DNA from: Synergistaceae bacterium
GTDB lineage: Bacteria > Synergistota > Synergistia > Synergistales > Aminobacteriaceae
NCBI GenBank assembly: GCA_031267575.1
Contig: JAIRYN010000001.1
Span: 1-48,546 of the forward strand
DNA: 48,546 nucleotides
Reading direction: 5' to 3'
In this document: one piece after another, positions 17,436-26,299 of the stretch
How the letters are laid out: the number at the start of each line of letters is the position of its first letter
Position numbering within the stretch: position 1 is the first letter of the stretch
Program-made: the position numbers and the translations under genes
The notes under the pieces: model-generated
Seen by the model: the letters and a program-made list of their open reading frames with translations, nothing else
The model's database searches: none
What the model was told of the DNA's origin: nothing

Positions 17436-18440
17436 TTATCGGCCAATCGAGTTTTCGCGTTTTCCCTGACGACGGAAATGGGCACTTCTAGCTATCCAGG
17501 TCTGGAGCAGAATGAAAACGAAAAGCAGCGCGCCGATAATGATTTTGGTCCACCAGGAGTTGAGCGTGCCCTCGAAGCTGATAAAGGTCTGGATGACGCC
17601 CTGAATCAAAACTCCCAGAAGCGTCCCCGGCAGGTACCCCACGCCTCCGGAAAGCAAGGTGCCCCCGATCACCACGGAGGCGATGGCGTCCAACTCCAGC
17701 CCTATTCCAGACAAAGAGTACCCCGAAAACGTGTACAGCGTGTAGACGACTCCGCCCAATGTCGCGAAAAAACCCGAAAACGCATAGATCCCGATTTTTG
17801 TTCTACGCACCGGCAAGCCCATCATCGAGGCCGATTGCTCGTTGCCCCCGATGGCATAGATATTGCGACCGAACGGGGTGTATTGGGCGATCCACGTTCC
17901 CACCGCCACCACACCCACCAGGAGGATGGCGATGAAGGGGAAATCCACCCGGTTCGAGAGGGTAATCCCAAAGTTCGCTATCGAGGTCAAGAGGGGAGAC
18001 CTCAGCGGAATCGACTCTAAGCTGATGATCTGACTTGTCCCTCGGGCAAGAAACATTCCCGCCAGAGTGACGATGAAAGGTGGGAGATCGTAAAATGCGA
18101 TGAAAAAACCCATCGCCGCTCCAAAGGCCGTACCTGCCACCAGAACGAAGAGAATCACGAGAACGGGATGCCATCCGTGCTGGGTGATGAGCTTTGACAT
18201 GACGATGCCCGTGCAAGCCACCACGGACCCCACAGAAAGGTCGATGCCCCCCGACAGGATAGCGAAGGTCATACCCACCGCCACGATTCCCAGAAAAGCG
18301 TTGTCGATGAAGAGGTTTACGAATACACGCAGGGTGAAGAAGTGCGGGAAGCAAAAAGACGCGGCGGCATAAAGCAATCCGAAAACCACGACTGTAGCCA
18401 GGATCGGAATGTGTCGCGCTTTCAGTCTCGATCTTGTCAT
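17436..18440 (-). CDS. yjfF: Sugar ABC transporter permease, YjfF type
   Basis: 334 residues with about nine hydrophobic segments, of the BPD_transp_2 (RbsC-like) family. Signature stretches are GGIDLSVGSVVA near the N-terminus, GGNEQSASMMGLPV and ELDAIASVVIGGTLLSGG. It is the second inner-membrane permease of a galactofuranose/ribose-type importer. Its ATG overlaps the stop of the upstream permease gene as ATGA, so the pair is coupled. It is the last gene of the four-gene operon. The YjfF symbol rests on operon order and on the close relation of the binding protein to YtfQ. Confidence 0.85.
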   Translation of the reverse strand: MTRSRLKARHIPILATVVVFGLLYAAASFCFPHFFTLRVFVNLFIDNAFLGIVAVGMTFAILSGGIDLSVGSVVACTGIVMSKLITQHGWHPVLVILFVLVAGTAFGAAMGFFIAFYDLPPFIVTLAGMFLARGTSQIISLESIPLRSPLLTSIANFGITLSNRVDFPFIAILLVGVVAVGTWIAQYTPFGRNIYAIGGNEQSASMMGLPVRRTKIGIYAFSGFFATLGGVVYTLYTFSGYSLSGIGLELDAIASVVIGGTLLSGGVGYLPGTLLGVLIQGVIQTFISFEGTLNSWWTKIIIGALLFVFILLQTWIARSAHFRRQGKRENSIGR

Positions 18441-19444
18441 GCCCGGATCTCCTTTCGTCCACGTCTACTAAAAATCTGCGCGCGGAAAGAAGGGGATTGG
18501 ACAAGGCTGATCAAGATGACAACGAAAGCCTTGACCACCAGAGTGGCCGGGCGGGCCACCCCTCGGGCCAGAATTGTGGTGGTGAGAGTCTGGATAATGA
18601 GAGCCCCCACGACGGACCCCGCTAGGTAGAACCGACCTCCGCTCATGGCTGTGCCCCCCAGAACCGTAGCTAAAATAGCGTCTAACTCTAAGTTGAGTCC
18701 TACGTTATTAGCGTCGGCTCCCCGTATCTCCGTCGTCAGCACCAACCCCGCCATGCCCGCGCAAAAACCTGAGAACATATAAACTAGCAGCTTGATGCGG
18801 GTCTCGCTGATGCCCACGTAGCGGCTGGCTACGGGATTGACACCAATGGACTCGATAAAGAGCCCAAGAGCCGTCCGCCGCGTCAGAAACCACACCATTA
18901 GTAGCATTCCCGCGGCCAGATAGAGGCCGAAAGGTAAGCCCAAAATGAAGCCGGCGGACAAGAACTCGAAATTCGGACGGGAAAACTTGATGATCTGACC
19001 ACCGCAGAGCAATTGGGCGATGCCGCGTCCGGACACCATCAAAATCAACGTCGCGACAAAGGGCTGAATCCCCACTTTCGCCACAAGAAAACCGTTCCAG
19101 AACCCAGCCGCCGTCGTAGCCAAAAGCGGTAAGACCACCGTAATGACAAGAGGCGCGTCACTTCGAGCCAAAAGAGCCGAGATCGCCCCGGCTACAGCGA
19201 TCAACGCCCCCACGGACAAGTCTATTCCTCCCGTCGCGATGACCAGGGTCATGCCGGCGCTCAAAAGTATCGTGGGCACGGAGCGGCGCAGGATGTCGAT
19301 CATGCTGCCGTAAAAGTGCCCGTCTTTGATTTCTATGACACCGAACCGCTCCGTAAAAGCGATGTTGAAGGCCAGCAGCAGCGCCAGAAAAGTCAAGGAC
19401 CAGAAATAGGGACTGCGGACCACTCCTCGAACAAATTTTTTCAT
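18437..19444 (-). CDS. ytfT: Sugar ABC transporter permease, YtfT type
   Basis: About 335 residues, multi-spanning, BPD_transp_2 family: ATGGIDLSVGALIAVAG, SIGVNPVASRYVGI and ELDAILATVLGGTAMSGGRFYLAG are the conserved stretches. I start it at the ATG at 19444 (MKKFVRGVV), which forms an ATGA overlap with the ATPase gene and has CGGAGGG upstream; a longer frame to 19498 lies inside the ATPase gene. It pairs with the downstream permease to form the channel of the importer. Confidence 0.87.
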   Translation of the reverse strand: MKKFVRGVVRSPYFWSLTFLALLLAFNIAFTERFGVIEIKDGHFYGSMIDILRRSVPTILLSAGMTLVIATGGIDLSVGALIAVAGAISALLARSDAPLVITVVLPLLATTAAGFWNGFLVAKVGIQPFVATLILMVSGRGIAQLLCGGQIIKFSRPNFEFLSAGFILGLPFGLYLAAGMLLMVWFLTRRTALGLFIESIGVNPVASRYVGISETRIKLLVYMFSGFCAGMAGLVLTTEIRGADANNVGLNLELDAILATVLGGTAMSGGRFYLAGSVVGALIIQTLTTTILARGVARPATLVVKAFVVILISLVQSPSFRAQIFSRRGRKEIRA

Positions 19445-21009
19445 ACTCTTCCCTCCGTTTGGCCTGTCTGGGCCGTTTGGGTCGTCTGAGCGGAGCAATC
19501 GCGCCCCTGAGCTATGGCGCTCATAATGTTTTCGACCCGAACCTCGCCTTCCGAGAGTTCGCCAATTTTGCGGCGATCACGCAGCACCGCGACTCGCTCG
19601 CAACATCGCACTACCTCGTCCAGCTCCGAGGAGATGAACAGTACCGCCAGTCCCTCGTCGGCCAGGGATAGGATCAGTTTTTGTATTTCCGTCTTCGCCG
19701 CCACGTCGATACCGCGGGTGGGTTCGTCCAGAATCAGGAGACGGAGGTTCGACGCCAACCACCGGGCGATGATGACCTTCTGTTGGTTCCCCCCCGAAAG
19801 GTTTCGGACTGGCTGCTCGCTCCCTGGTGTCTTGATCGAAAGGGACTCAATGAACTTCTCGGCGATACGTTCCTGCTCGGCCCGGCTCAACCTCTTGAAG
19901 ACGCCTCGGTTTGCCTGAAGCGCTAAAATGATATTCTCCCGCACCGAAAGGCTACCAATGACCCCGTCCGTCTTCCGGTCCTCAGGGCAAAAGCCCATAC
20001 CCGCCGCGATGGCGTCTTGAGGGGAGGAGGGTCTGAGGGAAGTCCCCTCTACCTTGATCTCTCCTTGATCGAAGCCGTCGATTCCAAAGAGCAGCCTTGC
20101 CACTTCGCTGCGTCCGGAGCCCAGTAGACCGGCGAGGCCCAACACCTCGCCCTGCCCCAGTCGCAGATCGAAGGGCTCTACGACGCCGAAGCGCGCTATT
20201 CCAGAGACCTCCAAAAGAGGCCTCACCTCTTGGGCCGCGCGAGTGGGACGGCGCTCGAACTTTTCCTCAGCTTTACGGGCACTGGTCTCCTCGCCTACCA
20301 TAGCTGTGATTAAGTTAATTCGCGACAGGTTCGCCATCTCAAATTCTCCCACCAGCTCCCCGTTGCGTAAGATGGTGGCCCGGTCCGAGATATCGTACAT
20401 CTGATCCAGAAAGTGGGTGACGAAAACAATGCCCAGCCCCTCGGACTTTAGTCCTCTCATGACGTGGAACAAACGGGCGACTTCCTCCTTGTCCAGGCTG
20501 GATGTGGGCTCGTCCAGAATCAGGATGTCAGCGGAAAAGAGGAGCGCTCTGGCGATGGCCACCAGTTGTTGTATGGCCACGGAGTAAGAGTTCAACTGTT
20601 CCGTGACGTCTATTTTCAAGTTCAGACGCTCCAGAATTTTCTCGGAGCCTTGACTCATCTTTTTCCAATTCAGTAGCCCCAGCCTGGTTCGTGGCTGAAT
20701 CCCCAAAAACAGGTTTTCGGCCACCGACAGAGTCGGTATCAGGTTGAGTTCCTGGTGGACGGTGCTGATCCCCGCTCTCTGAGCCTCCGTGGAGGAGGCG
20801 AAACGCGTCTCTTGCCCCTTCAGATAGACACTGCCCTCGTCCTGTCTGTAGACGCCGCTCAAAATTTTGAGCAACGTGGATTTTCCCGCGCCGTTTTGTC
20901 CCATTAGCGCGTGGATCTCTCCCTTGCGCAATTTGAAATCAACGCTCGAAAGCGCCCTCACGCCGGGGAAGGAAATACCGACATTCCTGGTCTCCAATAG
21001 ATATTCCAA
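19441..21009 (-). CDS. ytfR: Sugar ABC transporter ATP-binding protein (tandem ABC domains), YtfR type
   Basis: 522 residues with two ABC domains as in RbsA/MglA/YtfR. The first has Walker A GQNGAGKSTLLKILSG, a Q-loop STVHQELNLIPTLSVAENLFLG, and LILDEPTSSLD. The second begins near residue 265 with a modified P-loop region GLLGSGRSEVARLLFG, and then LSGGNQQKVIIARWL and LLILDEPTRGIDV. It energises import with the two permeases. The stop overlaps the next start (ATGA). About 75 codons separate the linker between domains from typical lengths, nothing unusual for the family. Confidence 0.9.
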   Translation of the reverse strand: MEYLLETRNVGISFPGVRALSSVDFKLRKGEIHALMGQNGAGKSTLLKILSGVYRQDEGSVYLKGQETRFASSTEAQRAGISTVHQELNLIPTLSVAENLFLGIQPRTRLGLLNWKKMSQGSEKILERLNLKIDVTEQLNSYSVAIQQLVAIARALLFSADILILDEPTSSLDKEEVARLFHVMRGLKSEGLGIVFVTHFLDQMYDISDRATILRNGELVGEFEMANLSRINLITAMVGEETSARKAEEKFERRPTRAAQEVRPLLEVSGIARFGVVEPFDLRLGQGEVLGLAGLLGSGRSEVARLLFGIDGFDQGEIKVEGTSLRPSSPQDAIAAGMGFCPEDRKTDGVIGSLSVRENIILALQANRGVFKRLSRAEQERIAEKFIESLSIKTPGSEQPVRNLSGGNQQKVIIARWLASNLRLLILDEPTRGIDVAAKTEIQKLILSLADEGLAVLFISSELDEVVRCCERVAVLRDRRKIGELSEGEVRVENIMSAIAQGRDCSAQTTQTAQTGQTEGRV

Positions 21010-21143
21010 CTCTCCACCTCCCGAAAATTTACGGACCCTGGCGCTGAGGAGTTTTTTCCTGAAGCAACGCGAAGGGCCCGTAAAATAGTTTTTTCGTCCG
21101 AAACAAAGTAGCCTAAATCTGGCTTATCGGGTTTCGGCTTCCG

Positions 21144-22085
21144 TCAGTACTTGCGAGATCCAATAACGGTGGCCGCTTGGTCCTTGGTGAAGACTTCGTC
21201 CTTCTGAATAATCCATTTATCCAGTGTCTCGCCGGCGATGGCTTTCTTCAGGGTTTCGTAGGCCAAGGGTCCAAGCAGTGGGTTACACTCCACAACAGCG
21301 TCCACCTCGCCGGCCACCATAGCCTCGAAGGCCGCTTTCGTGGCGTCGACGGTGATGATCTTGATGTCCTCGCCGGGTTTGAGGCCAGCCTCTTTGATGG
21401 CCTGAACGGCGCCAAGCCCCATGTCGTCGTTATGGGCGTAAACTACATTGATGTCGCTGCCATATTTTTTCAGGAACGCCTCCATGACCTGCTTACCCAG
21501 TTCCATCGTGAAGTCGCCCGTCTGGGACTCTAGGATCTTCACGTCCGGGGTCTTCGCCAGCTCTTCTTCAAAGCCCTTCTGACGCTCGGTGGCCGCGGAG
21601 GCCCCTGGGGTTCCCTGGAGCTGCACCACGTTACCCTTGCCATCCAGCGTCTGGACGACCCATTTAGCGGCCTCGCATCCCTCAAAGACGAAATCCGACG
21701 TGATCTTGCAGACGTAGAGAGATTCATCATCGACGGTAATGCCCCGGTCCAGCAGGATAACGGGAATGTTCGCCTTTTTAACCTCGTTCAGGATAGGTTC
21801 CCAGCCGGTCTCCACCACGGGGGCCAGAAGGATACCGTCGACGCCCTGGGCGACAAAGGAGCGGATCGCCCGGATCTGGTTTTCCTGCTTCTGCTGGGCA
21901 TCGTTGAACTTCAGCTCAATTCCCAGCTCTTTGGCCGCGCTGATGACGGATTCCGTTTCCGCCGTGCGCCAGCCGCTCTCCGCCCCGATCTGGGCGAATC
22001 CGACCACCAGGGGCCTGTCTGCCGCCAAGGCGGAACCCGCAAACACGAAAACCAGCAACGCCAAAAGCCACAATTTCTTCACCAC
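21144..22085 (-). CDS. ytfQ: Periplasmic sugar-binding protein, YtfQ (galactofuranose) type
   Basis: About 313 residues. A signal peptide LWLLALLVFVFAGSALA precedes the mature ADRPLVVGFAQIG. ESGWRTAET, QQKQENQIRAIRSFVAQGVD, LLAPVVETGWEP and VVYAHNDDMGLGAVQAIKEAGL follow the E. coli galactofuranose-binding protein YtfQ almost motif by motif. Start GTG at 22085 (GTG at 22082 is equally possible), six bases after GGAGG; a longer frame to 22157 runs through a tandem repeat and is rejected. First gene of the importer operon. The ligand is likely a furanose-form hexose; this follows from family resemblance. Confidence 0.88.
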   Translation of the reverse strand: MVKKLWLLALLVFVFAGSALAADRPLVVGFAQIGAESGWRTAETESVISAAKELGIELKFNDAQQKQENQIRAIRSFVAQGVDGILLAPVVETGWEPILNEVKKANIPVILLDRGITVDDESLYVCKITSDFVFEGCEAAKWVVQTLDGKGNVVQLQGTPGASAATERQKGFEEELAKTPDVKILESQTGDFTMELGKQVMEAFLKKYGSDINVVYAHNDDMGLGAVQAIKEAGLKPGEDIKIITVDATKAAFEAMVAGEVDAVVECNPLLGPLAYETLKKAIAGETLDKWIIQKDEVFTKDQAATVIGSRKY

Positions 22086-22133
22086 AAAACACCTCCATTT
22101 TTTCCGCGCTTCAGCGCGGATATACATACCGAT

Positions 22134-22172
22134 CTTTTGGACACTTCTTTTGGACACTTCTCTTGGACACTT
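22134..22172. repeat. 13-nt tandem repeat, 3 copies, in the leader of the sugar-binding protein gene
   Basis: Units cttttggacactt (22134, 22147) and ctcttggacactt (22160). They lie about 50 nt upstream of the ytfQ start, on the transcribed leader. Confidence 0.93.
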
Positions 22173-22500
22173 TGATCACCTTCGTACTTTATTAAACAAG
22201 TTTATTATGGACTTACGTATAAAAGCAATACTATTATAATTAATTTTAACTAAAGAAGGGTTTTTTGCTATCACAGATACAGGGTAAACGCATCAGACTA
22301 CAAGTTATTGCTATAACTAATTTTACCCAAACAATATGCCTGTGGAGAACTATACTAACTGAATATTACTGAATATTTGGGAAGGCATTCTTGAAAGTTC
22401 AGAGTTCTGGGAAGCAGGAAGTCTAATTTGCAAATATTTAGATACTAAAACATAGGAATTATAATGTTTTTTTGCATCGAAACAAAGTCATTCTGTCGCC
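22173..22500. other. A/T-rich intergenic region between divergent ytfQ and dxs
   Basis: No coding frame of note. It must hold the promoter of the sugar operon on the minus strand; several A/T-rich -10-like strings are present (for example TATAAT on the minus strand near 22232-22237), but none has a convincing -35 partner. No operator palindrome was recognised. Confidence 0.4.
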
Positions 22501-22530
22501 TTGTAGTAATTCCCTTCGTTGACCTATAAT
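22501..22530 (+). promoter_or_regulatory. Predicted promoter of dxs
   Basis: TTGTAG (22501-22506), 18-nt spacer, perfect TATAAT (22525-22530). Transcription would begin near 22537, which argues that translation starts after that point. Confidence 0.5.
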
Positions 22531-22584
22531 GTCCTCGTCGACTATGACGACGGCTTCAAATCTCGAATAAGAGAGGGTACTTCC

Positions 22585-24477
22585 TTGGAATCTCAGGCGA
22601 AAATTGCGGGCAGCGAAACGCGGAATTTTTTGAGAGAAGGCTTCGGAATCGACGATTTAAAGGCACTGCCGCCCAACAGCCTGAAACCCTTAGCGGCGGA
22701 AGTGCGGAAGCTGATTGTGGAGGTGGTTGAGGAAAACGGCGGACACCTGGGATCGTCTCTGGGCTCCGTGGAGTTGTGTATTGCACTCTTGCGGAAGTTT
22801 GACCCCCTCCAAGACCGCATCGTGTTCGACGTGGGACATCAAAGCTATCCCTACAAGATTTTGACTGATCGCGCGGACCGCTTTCACACTCTTCGCACCA
22901 TGAATGGAGTCTGCGGATTTCCGCGGCGCTCCGAAAGTCCCTTCGACCACTTTGACACGGGACACAGCAGCACCTCTATCTCCGCCTCCTTGGGATACGC
23001 GAAGGCGCGGGACCTGTTAGGGCAGAAGCACCACGTGGTGGCTGTCATCGGCGACGCGTCCCTGATCAACGGACTGGCTTTCGAGGCCCTGAACCACATC
23101 AAGGAGACACAAACCCGGCTGATCATTGTCCTAAACGACAACAAACACTCCATCGGCTCGCAAGTCGGGGGCTTCGCCACGATGTTGGCCCGCCTCTCCG
23201 CCAGCACCTCCTACAACAAGATCAAGTCAGCCATTAAAGATTGCTGCCGGGCGCTTCCCAAGGGCGACGCCCTGGAAAAAAGGCTGGAGGGCATCCGCGA
23301 TCAGATCAAGGCCCTCATGAAGCCCCAGAACATCTTCGATGAGTTGGAAATCAACTACTGGGGTCCCTTCGACGGGCACAACATCGAGGAATCCGAGATG
23401 ATCTTCGAACTGGCCAAGAGCTACGACCGGCCCGTACTGCTCCACTTCAGCACCATCAAGGGCAAAGACTTGCCGGAAGCGGAGTTGGACCCCACAAAAT
23501 ACCATCAGATGAGCCCTCGATTGGAGCGTGAAGCGCCCAAAACCCGAACCTGGAGTGACGCCGCCTCCGGGGTGATGAACCAACTGGCCCATGCTGACGA
23601 GCGCGTCGTTTGCTTGACCGCCGCTATGGCCACAGGGGTAAGACTTGAAAACTTTCGAACCCATTTTCCTGCCCGTTTTTTTGACGTGGGCATCGCCGAG
23701 AGCCACATGCTCACCTTGGCCGCGGGGATGGCCGCGGGGGGGTTGCGTCCTTGGGTGTTTATTTACTCGACGTTTTTGCAGCGGGCAATGGACCAATTGA
23801 CCCACGACATCGCGCTTCAGAACTTGCCGGTGGTGCTGATGATCGACCGGGCCGGTCTGGTGGGGTCGGACGGGGAGACCCATCAGGGGCTTCTGGACGT
23901 GTCTTGGACTCGATCCATCCCCAACCTGGAGGTCTACTCTCCGGCCGACGAGGTCTCGCTGCGGCAGATGATGGCCTACGCCGCCGACCGCGGAGGCCCC
24001 ACCGTTATCCGTTACCCACGGGGGTCGCTTCCCATCCGCAACAACCTGTTTAGCGGACAGGAAACCTTGGGCTCCGCGCTGATCCGTCAGGGCGAGGACT
24101 GGGCGTTGCTGGGACACGGGGTTACCGTCCATATCCTGCTTGAAGCGCGGGATCGGGCGGGGGAATCGGGTCTGCCCACGCCAGCCGTGGTGGACCTGCG
24201 CCGTTTGAAGCCTCTGGACCTGGATGTTCTCGACGGGGTTTTGAGAAACTACTCCACCGTAGTCGTGGCCGAGGAAAACTATCTGAACGGCGGCATAGGC
24301 GAAGCGATAGCCTGCCGCGCGGCGGAGCTGGGAACCTTGACCTGCGTCAAACGTTTGGGCGTTTCGGACCGGTTTATTCAGCATGCGACAATCGACCAAC
24401 AGAGGTCGTTCTGCGACCTGACCGTGAAAAGCGTCCTAAGCGCGGCCGGGCCGAGAGCTTGCGCTTACACGGCATAA
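22585..24477 (+). CDS. dxs: 1-deoxy-D-xylulose-5-phosphate synthase (divergent form)
   Basis: About 630 residues. Condenses pyruvate and glyceraldehyde 3-phosphate, the first step of the MEP isoprenoid pathway, using thiamine diphosphate. Seen: GGHLGSSLGSVEL, FDVGHQSYPYKILT, the TPP-binding region with GDASLINGLAFEALN (near residue 153; canonical GDG is GDA here), NYWGPFDGHN, FFDVGIAESHMLTLAAGMA, and DGETHQG where most Dxs have DGATHHG. I place the start at TTG 22585, preceded by AGAGAGGG; a frame from 22519 would begin inside the predicted promoter. It heads a plus-strand operon with tlyA, nadK and recN, a common grouping. Identity as Dxs is favoured over a transketolase by length and motif order. 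Confidence 0.87.
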   Translation: MESQAKIAGSETRNFLREGFGIDDLKALPPNSLKPLAAEVRKLIVEVVEENGGHLGSSLGSVELCIALLRKFDPLQDRIVFDVGHQSYPYKILTDRADRFHTLRTMNGVCGFPRRSESPFDHFDTGHSSTSISASLGYAKARDLLGQKHHVVAVIGDASLINGLAFEALNHIKETQTRLIIVLNDNKHSIGSQVGGFATMLARLSASTSYNKIKSAIKDCCRALPKGDALEKRLEGIRDQIKALMKPQNIFDELEINYWGPFDGHNIEESEMIFELAKSYDRPVLLHFSTIKGKDLPEAELDPTKYHQMSPRLEREAPKTRTWSDAASGVMNQLAHADERVVCLTAAMATGVRLENFRTHFPARFFDVGIAESHMLTLAAGMAAGGLRPWVFIYSTFLQRAMDQLTHDIALQNLPVVLMIDRAGLVGSDGETHQGLLDVSWTRSIPNLEVYSPADEVSLRQMMAYAADRGGPTVIRYPRGSLPIRNNLFSGQETLGSALIRQGEDWALLGHGVTVHILLEARDRAGESGLPTPAVVDLRRLKPLDLDVLDGVLRNYSTVVVAEENYLNGGIGEAIACRAAELGTLTCVKRLGVSDRFIQHATIDQQRSFCDLTVKSVLSAAGPRACAYTA

Positions 24478-24478
24478 A

Positions 24479-25387
24479 ATGGTGAGTCACACGGACGATC
24501 CAAGAAATATTCCCAAAAAATCTAAAATAGCAAAAGAACGCCTCGATAAACTTTTGGTGGATCGGAAGTTCGTGGAAAGCCGGACAAAAGCCCAGGCTTT
24601 GATTATGGCCGGCAAGGTCAAGGTGGATGGAGAGCGTGTGGAGAAAGCAGGCGCGCCCACGGCCGTCGATTGTGTTTTAGAGGTAGACCAAGGACCGCGG
24701 TGGGTCAGTCGCGGAGCGTTCAAGCTGTTGAAGGCGCTGGATGTCTTTGAAATCGACGCGTCGGGCCGCGTTTGTGTGGATATTGGGGCCTCGACGGGAG
24801 GCTTTACGGATGTATTGCTAAACGCCGGGGCGAAAAAAATCTACGCTGTGGACGTGGGGTATGGTCAGCTTCACTCTCGGCTCGCCGCCGATCCCCGAGT
24901 GCTGATTATGGACCGAACCAACGCCCGTTTTTTGACGCCCGACCGGTTTGACCAGAGGATAGAGCTCCTGGTCTGCGACGCTTCGTTCATTTCCTTGCGC
25001 CTTTTGCTTCCGGCGATGGACGCGATCTTGTTCCAAGAACCCGAAAATCCAGAGAAAGAGAAAGGGGACATTGTCCCTCTGAACGCCGTCCTTCTGATAA
25101 AACCTCAATTCGAGGCGGGGCGGGAACGCTTGGGGCGGGGCGGGGTGGTGCGCGACCCGAAAGTGCACGTGGCCGTCGTGGAGGAAGTGCTGGATTTTGT
25201 CGTCCGTGAGACCCGTTTGTGTCCAGCGGGACTGTCTTGGTCGCCGGTTCTGGGGCCAGAGGGAAATCTGGAGTTTTTGTGCCACTTGATTCGCGCCGCC
25301 CCCAACATCGATGTCAACATTGACGCCAGCTTCGACATAAACGCCGTGATAGACGCGGCTCACCAGGAACTACTGAGGAAAGAATAA
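24479..25387 (+). CDS. tlyA: TlyA-family rRNA 2'-O-methyltransferase
   Basis: 302 residues: an N-terminal S4 RNA-binding domain (ERLDKLLVDRKFVESRTKAQALIMAGKVKVDG, given here in pieces: ERLDKLLVDRKFVESR and AQALIMAGKVKVDG) followed by an FtsJ-like Rossmann methyltransferase with GASTGGFTDVLLNAGAK, AVDVGYGQLH, and the catalytic-type Lys-Asp-Lys-Glu arrangement DRTNAR...CDASFISL...LIKPQFEAGRE. TlyA methylates rRNA cytidines in mycobacteria and was first named as a haemolysin. ATG starts one base after the dxs stop, indicating coupling. Confidence 0.9.
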   Translation: MVSHTDDPRNIPKKSKIAKERLDKLLVDRKFVESRTKAQALIMAGKVKVDGERVEKAGAPTAVDCVLEVDQGPRWVSRGAFKLLKALDVFEIDASGRVCVDIGASTGGFTDVLLNAGAKKIYAVDVGYGQLHSRLAADPRVLIMDRTNARFLTPDRFDQRIELLVCDASFISLRLLLPAMDAILFQEPENPEKEKGDIVPLNAVLLIKPQFEAGRERLGRGGVVRDPKVHVAVVEEVLDFVVRETRLCPAGLSWSPVLGPEGNLEFLCHLIRAAPNIDVNIDASFDINAVIDAAHQELLRKE

Positions 25388-25398
25388 AAGCAAAGAAG

Positions 25399-26289
25399 AT
25401 GAATTTTATAATGAAGAACTTGGGAATGATCATTAACGCGCACAAACCTGAGGCCCTGGAGATGGGGCGCCGCCTCGTACACCGCTGCAAAGAGGAGGGG
25501 ATCCCTCTTCTTTTGCCCCATCATGAGGCCTCGATGTTGACAATAGAGGGAACCTCCGACGAAGAATGGCTTAAAACCGTCGATATCGCTTTGGTAATAG
25601 GCGGCGACGGGACTTTCTTGCGGGCGAGCCGCTACATCATGGAGGCGGGAATCCCCCTTTATGGTATCAACCTGGGACACCTGGGCTTTTTGGCCTCCGG
25701 CAAACCGGAGGAAGCCGAGCGGGATCTGAAACGCATCGTAAACGGGGAATACGAATTGCTCGAACGGCCTCTTTTGCACTGTACGCTTTTCCGGGACGAT
25801 AGGCCCCTCCATGAGATGTACGCTTTAAACGACGTGGTGTTGACCAAAAACGCCATCGCACGTCTCTTGCACATCGAAGTGCGTTTCAACGACAAATTCT
25901 TCGGAGTCCTGCCTGCGGATGGGGTTATTATTTCATCGCCAACTGGTTCTACGGCCTATGCTCTTTCAGCCGGAGGACCCATCATCCCTCCTCACATGAA
26001 GAGCATGTTATTGGTTCCAATCTGCGCCCACACTCTCTACTCCCGTCCTCTTCTGGCCGCCGCAGAGGACACGATCACCTTGACCCCTCGAGGGAGCGGG
26101 GTGCGGGAGATCACTTTGACTCAAGACGGACAGTTAGCCTATGAGATTCTTCCGGGCGAATACGTGGAGATTTCCCTGGCGCGAGACCGAACGCTTCGCA
26201 CGGTCACCATGACCGACAGGACTTTCCTTGATCTGGTGCAAGAAAAATTGGGCTGGGGTCAGAGTATTGCCATGACGGACAAGGAGTGA
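25399..26289 (+). CDS. nadK: NAD kinase
   Basis: 296 residues. The GGDG motif is in LVIGGDGTFLRASR (near residue 70), followed by GINLGHLGFLA, LNDVVLTK (the NDA/NDV region), PADGVIISSPTGSTAYALSAGGPI and the C-terminal TQDGQ. This enzyme phosphorylates NAD to NADP in the cytosol. The gene follows tlyA after 11 nt and precedes recN, the usual order in many Gram-positive and allied genomes. An ATG four codons downstream (MKNLGM) is an equally good start. Confidence 0.95.
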   Translation: MNFIMKNLGMIINAHKPEALEMGRRLVHRCKEEGIPLLLPHHEASMLTIEGTSDEEWLKTVDIALVIGGDGTFLRASRYIMEAGIPLYGINLGHLGFLASGKPEEAERDLKRIVNGEYELLERPLLHCTLFRDDRPLHEMYALNDVVLTKNAIARLLHIEVRFNDKFFGVLPADGVIISSPTGSTAYALSAGGPIIPPHMKSMLLVPICAHTLYSRPLLAAAEDTITLTPRGSGVREITLTQDGQLAYEILPGEYVEISLARDRTLRTVTMTDRTFLDLVQEKLGWGQSIAMTDKE

Positions 26290-26299
26290 AGCGCTCGCC

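Noticed and set aside
22519-22584. Extended N-terminus of Dxs from a TTG at 22519
   Set aside because: It would start inside the predicted TATAAT box and lacks a ribosome-binding site; the TTG at 22585 has one.
23227-24399. 390-codon minus-strand frame inside dxs
   Set aside because: Antisense shadow of a strongly conserved gene in G/C-rich codons; His/Gln/Val-rich and resembles no family.
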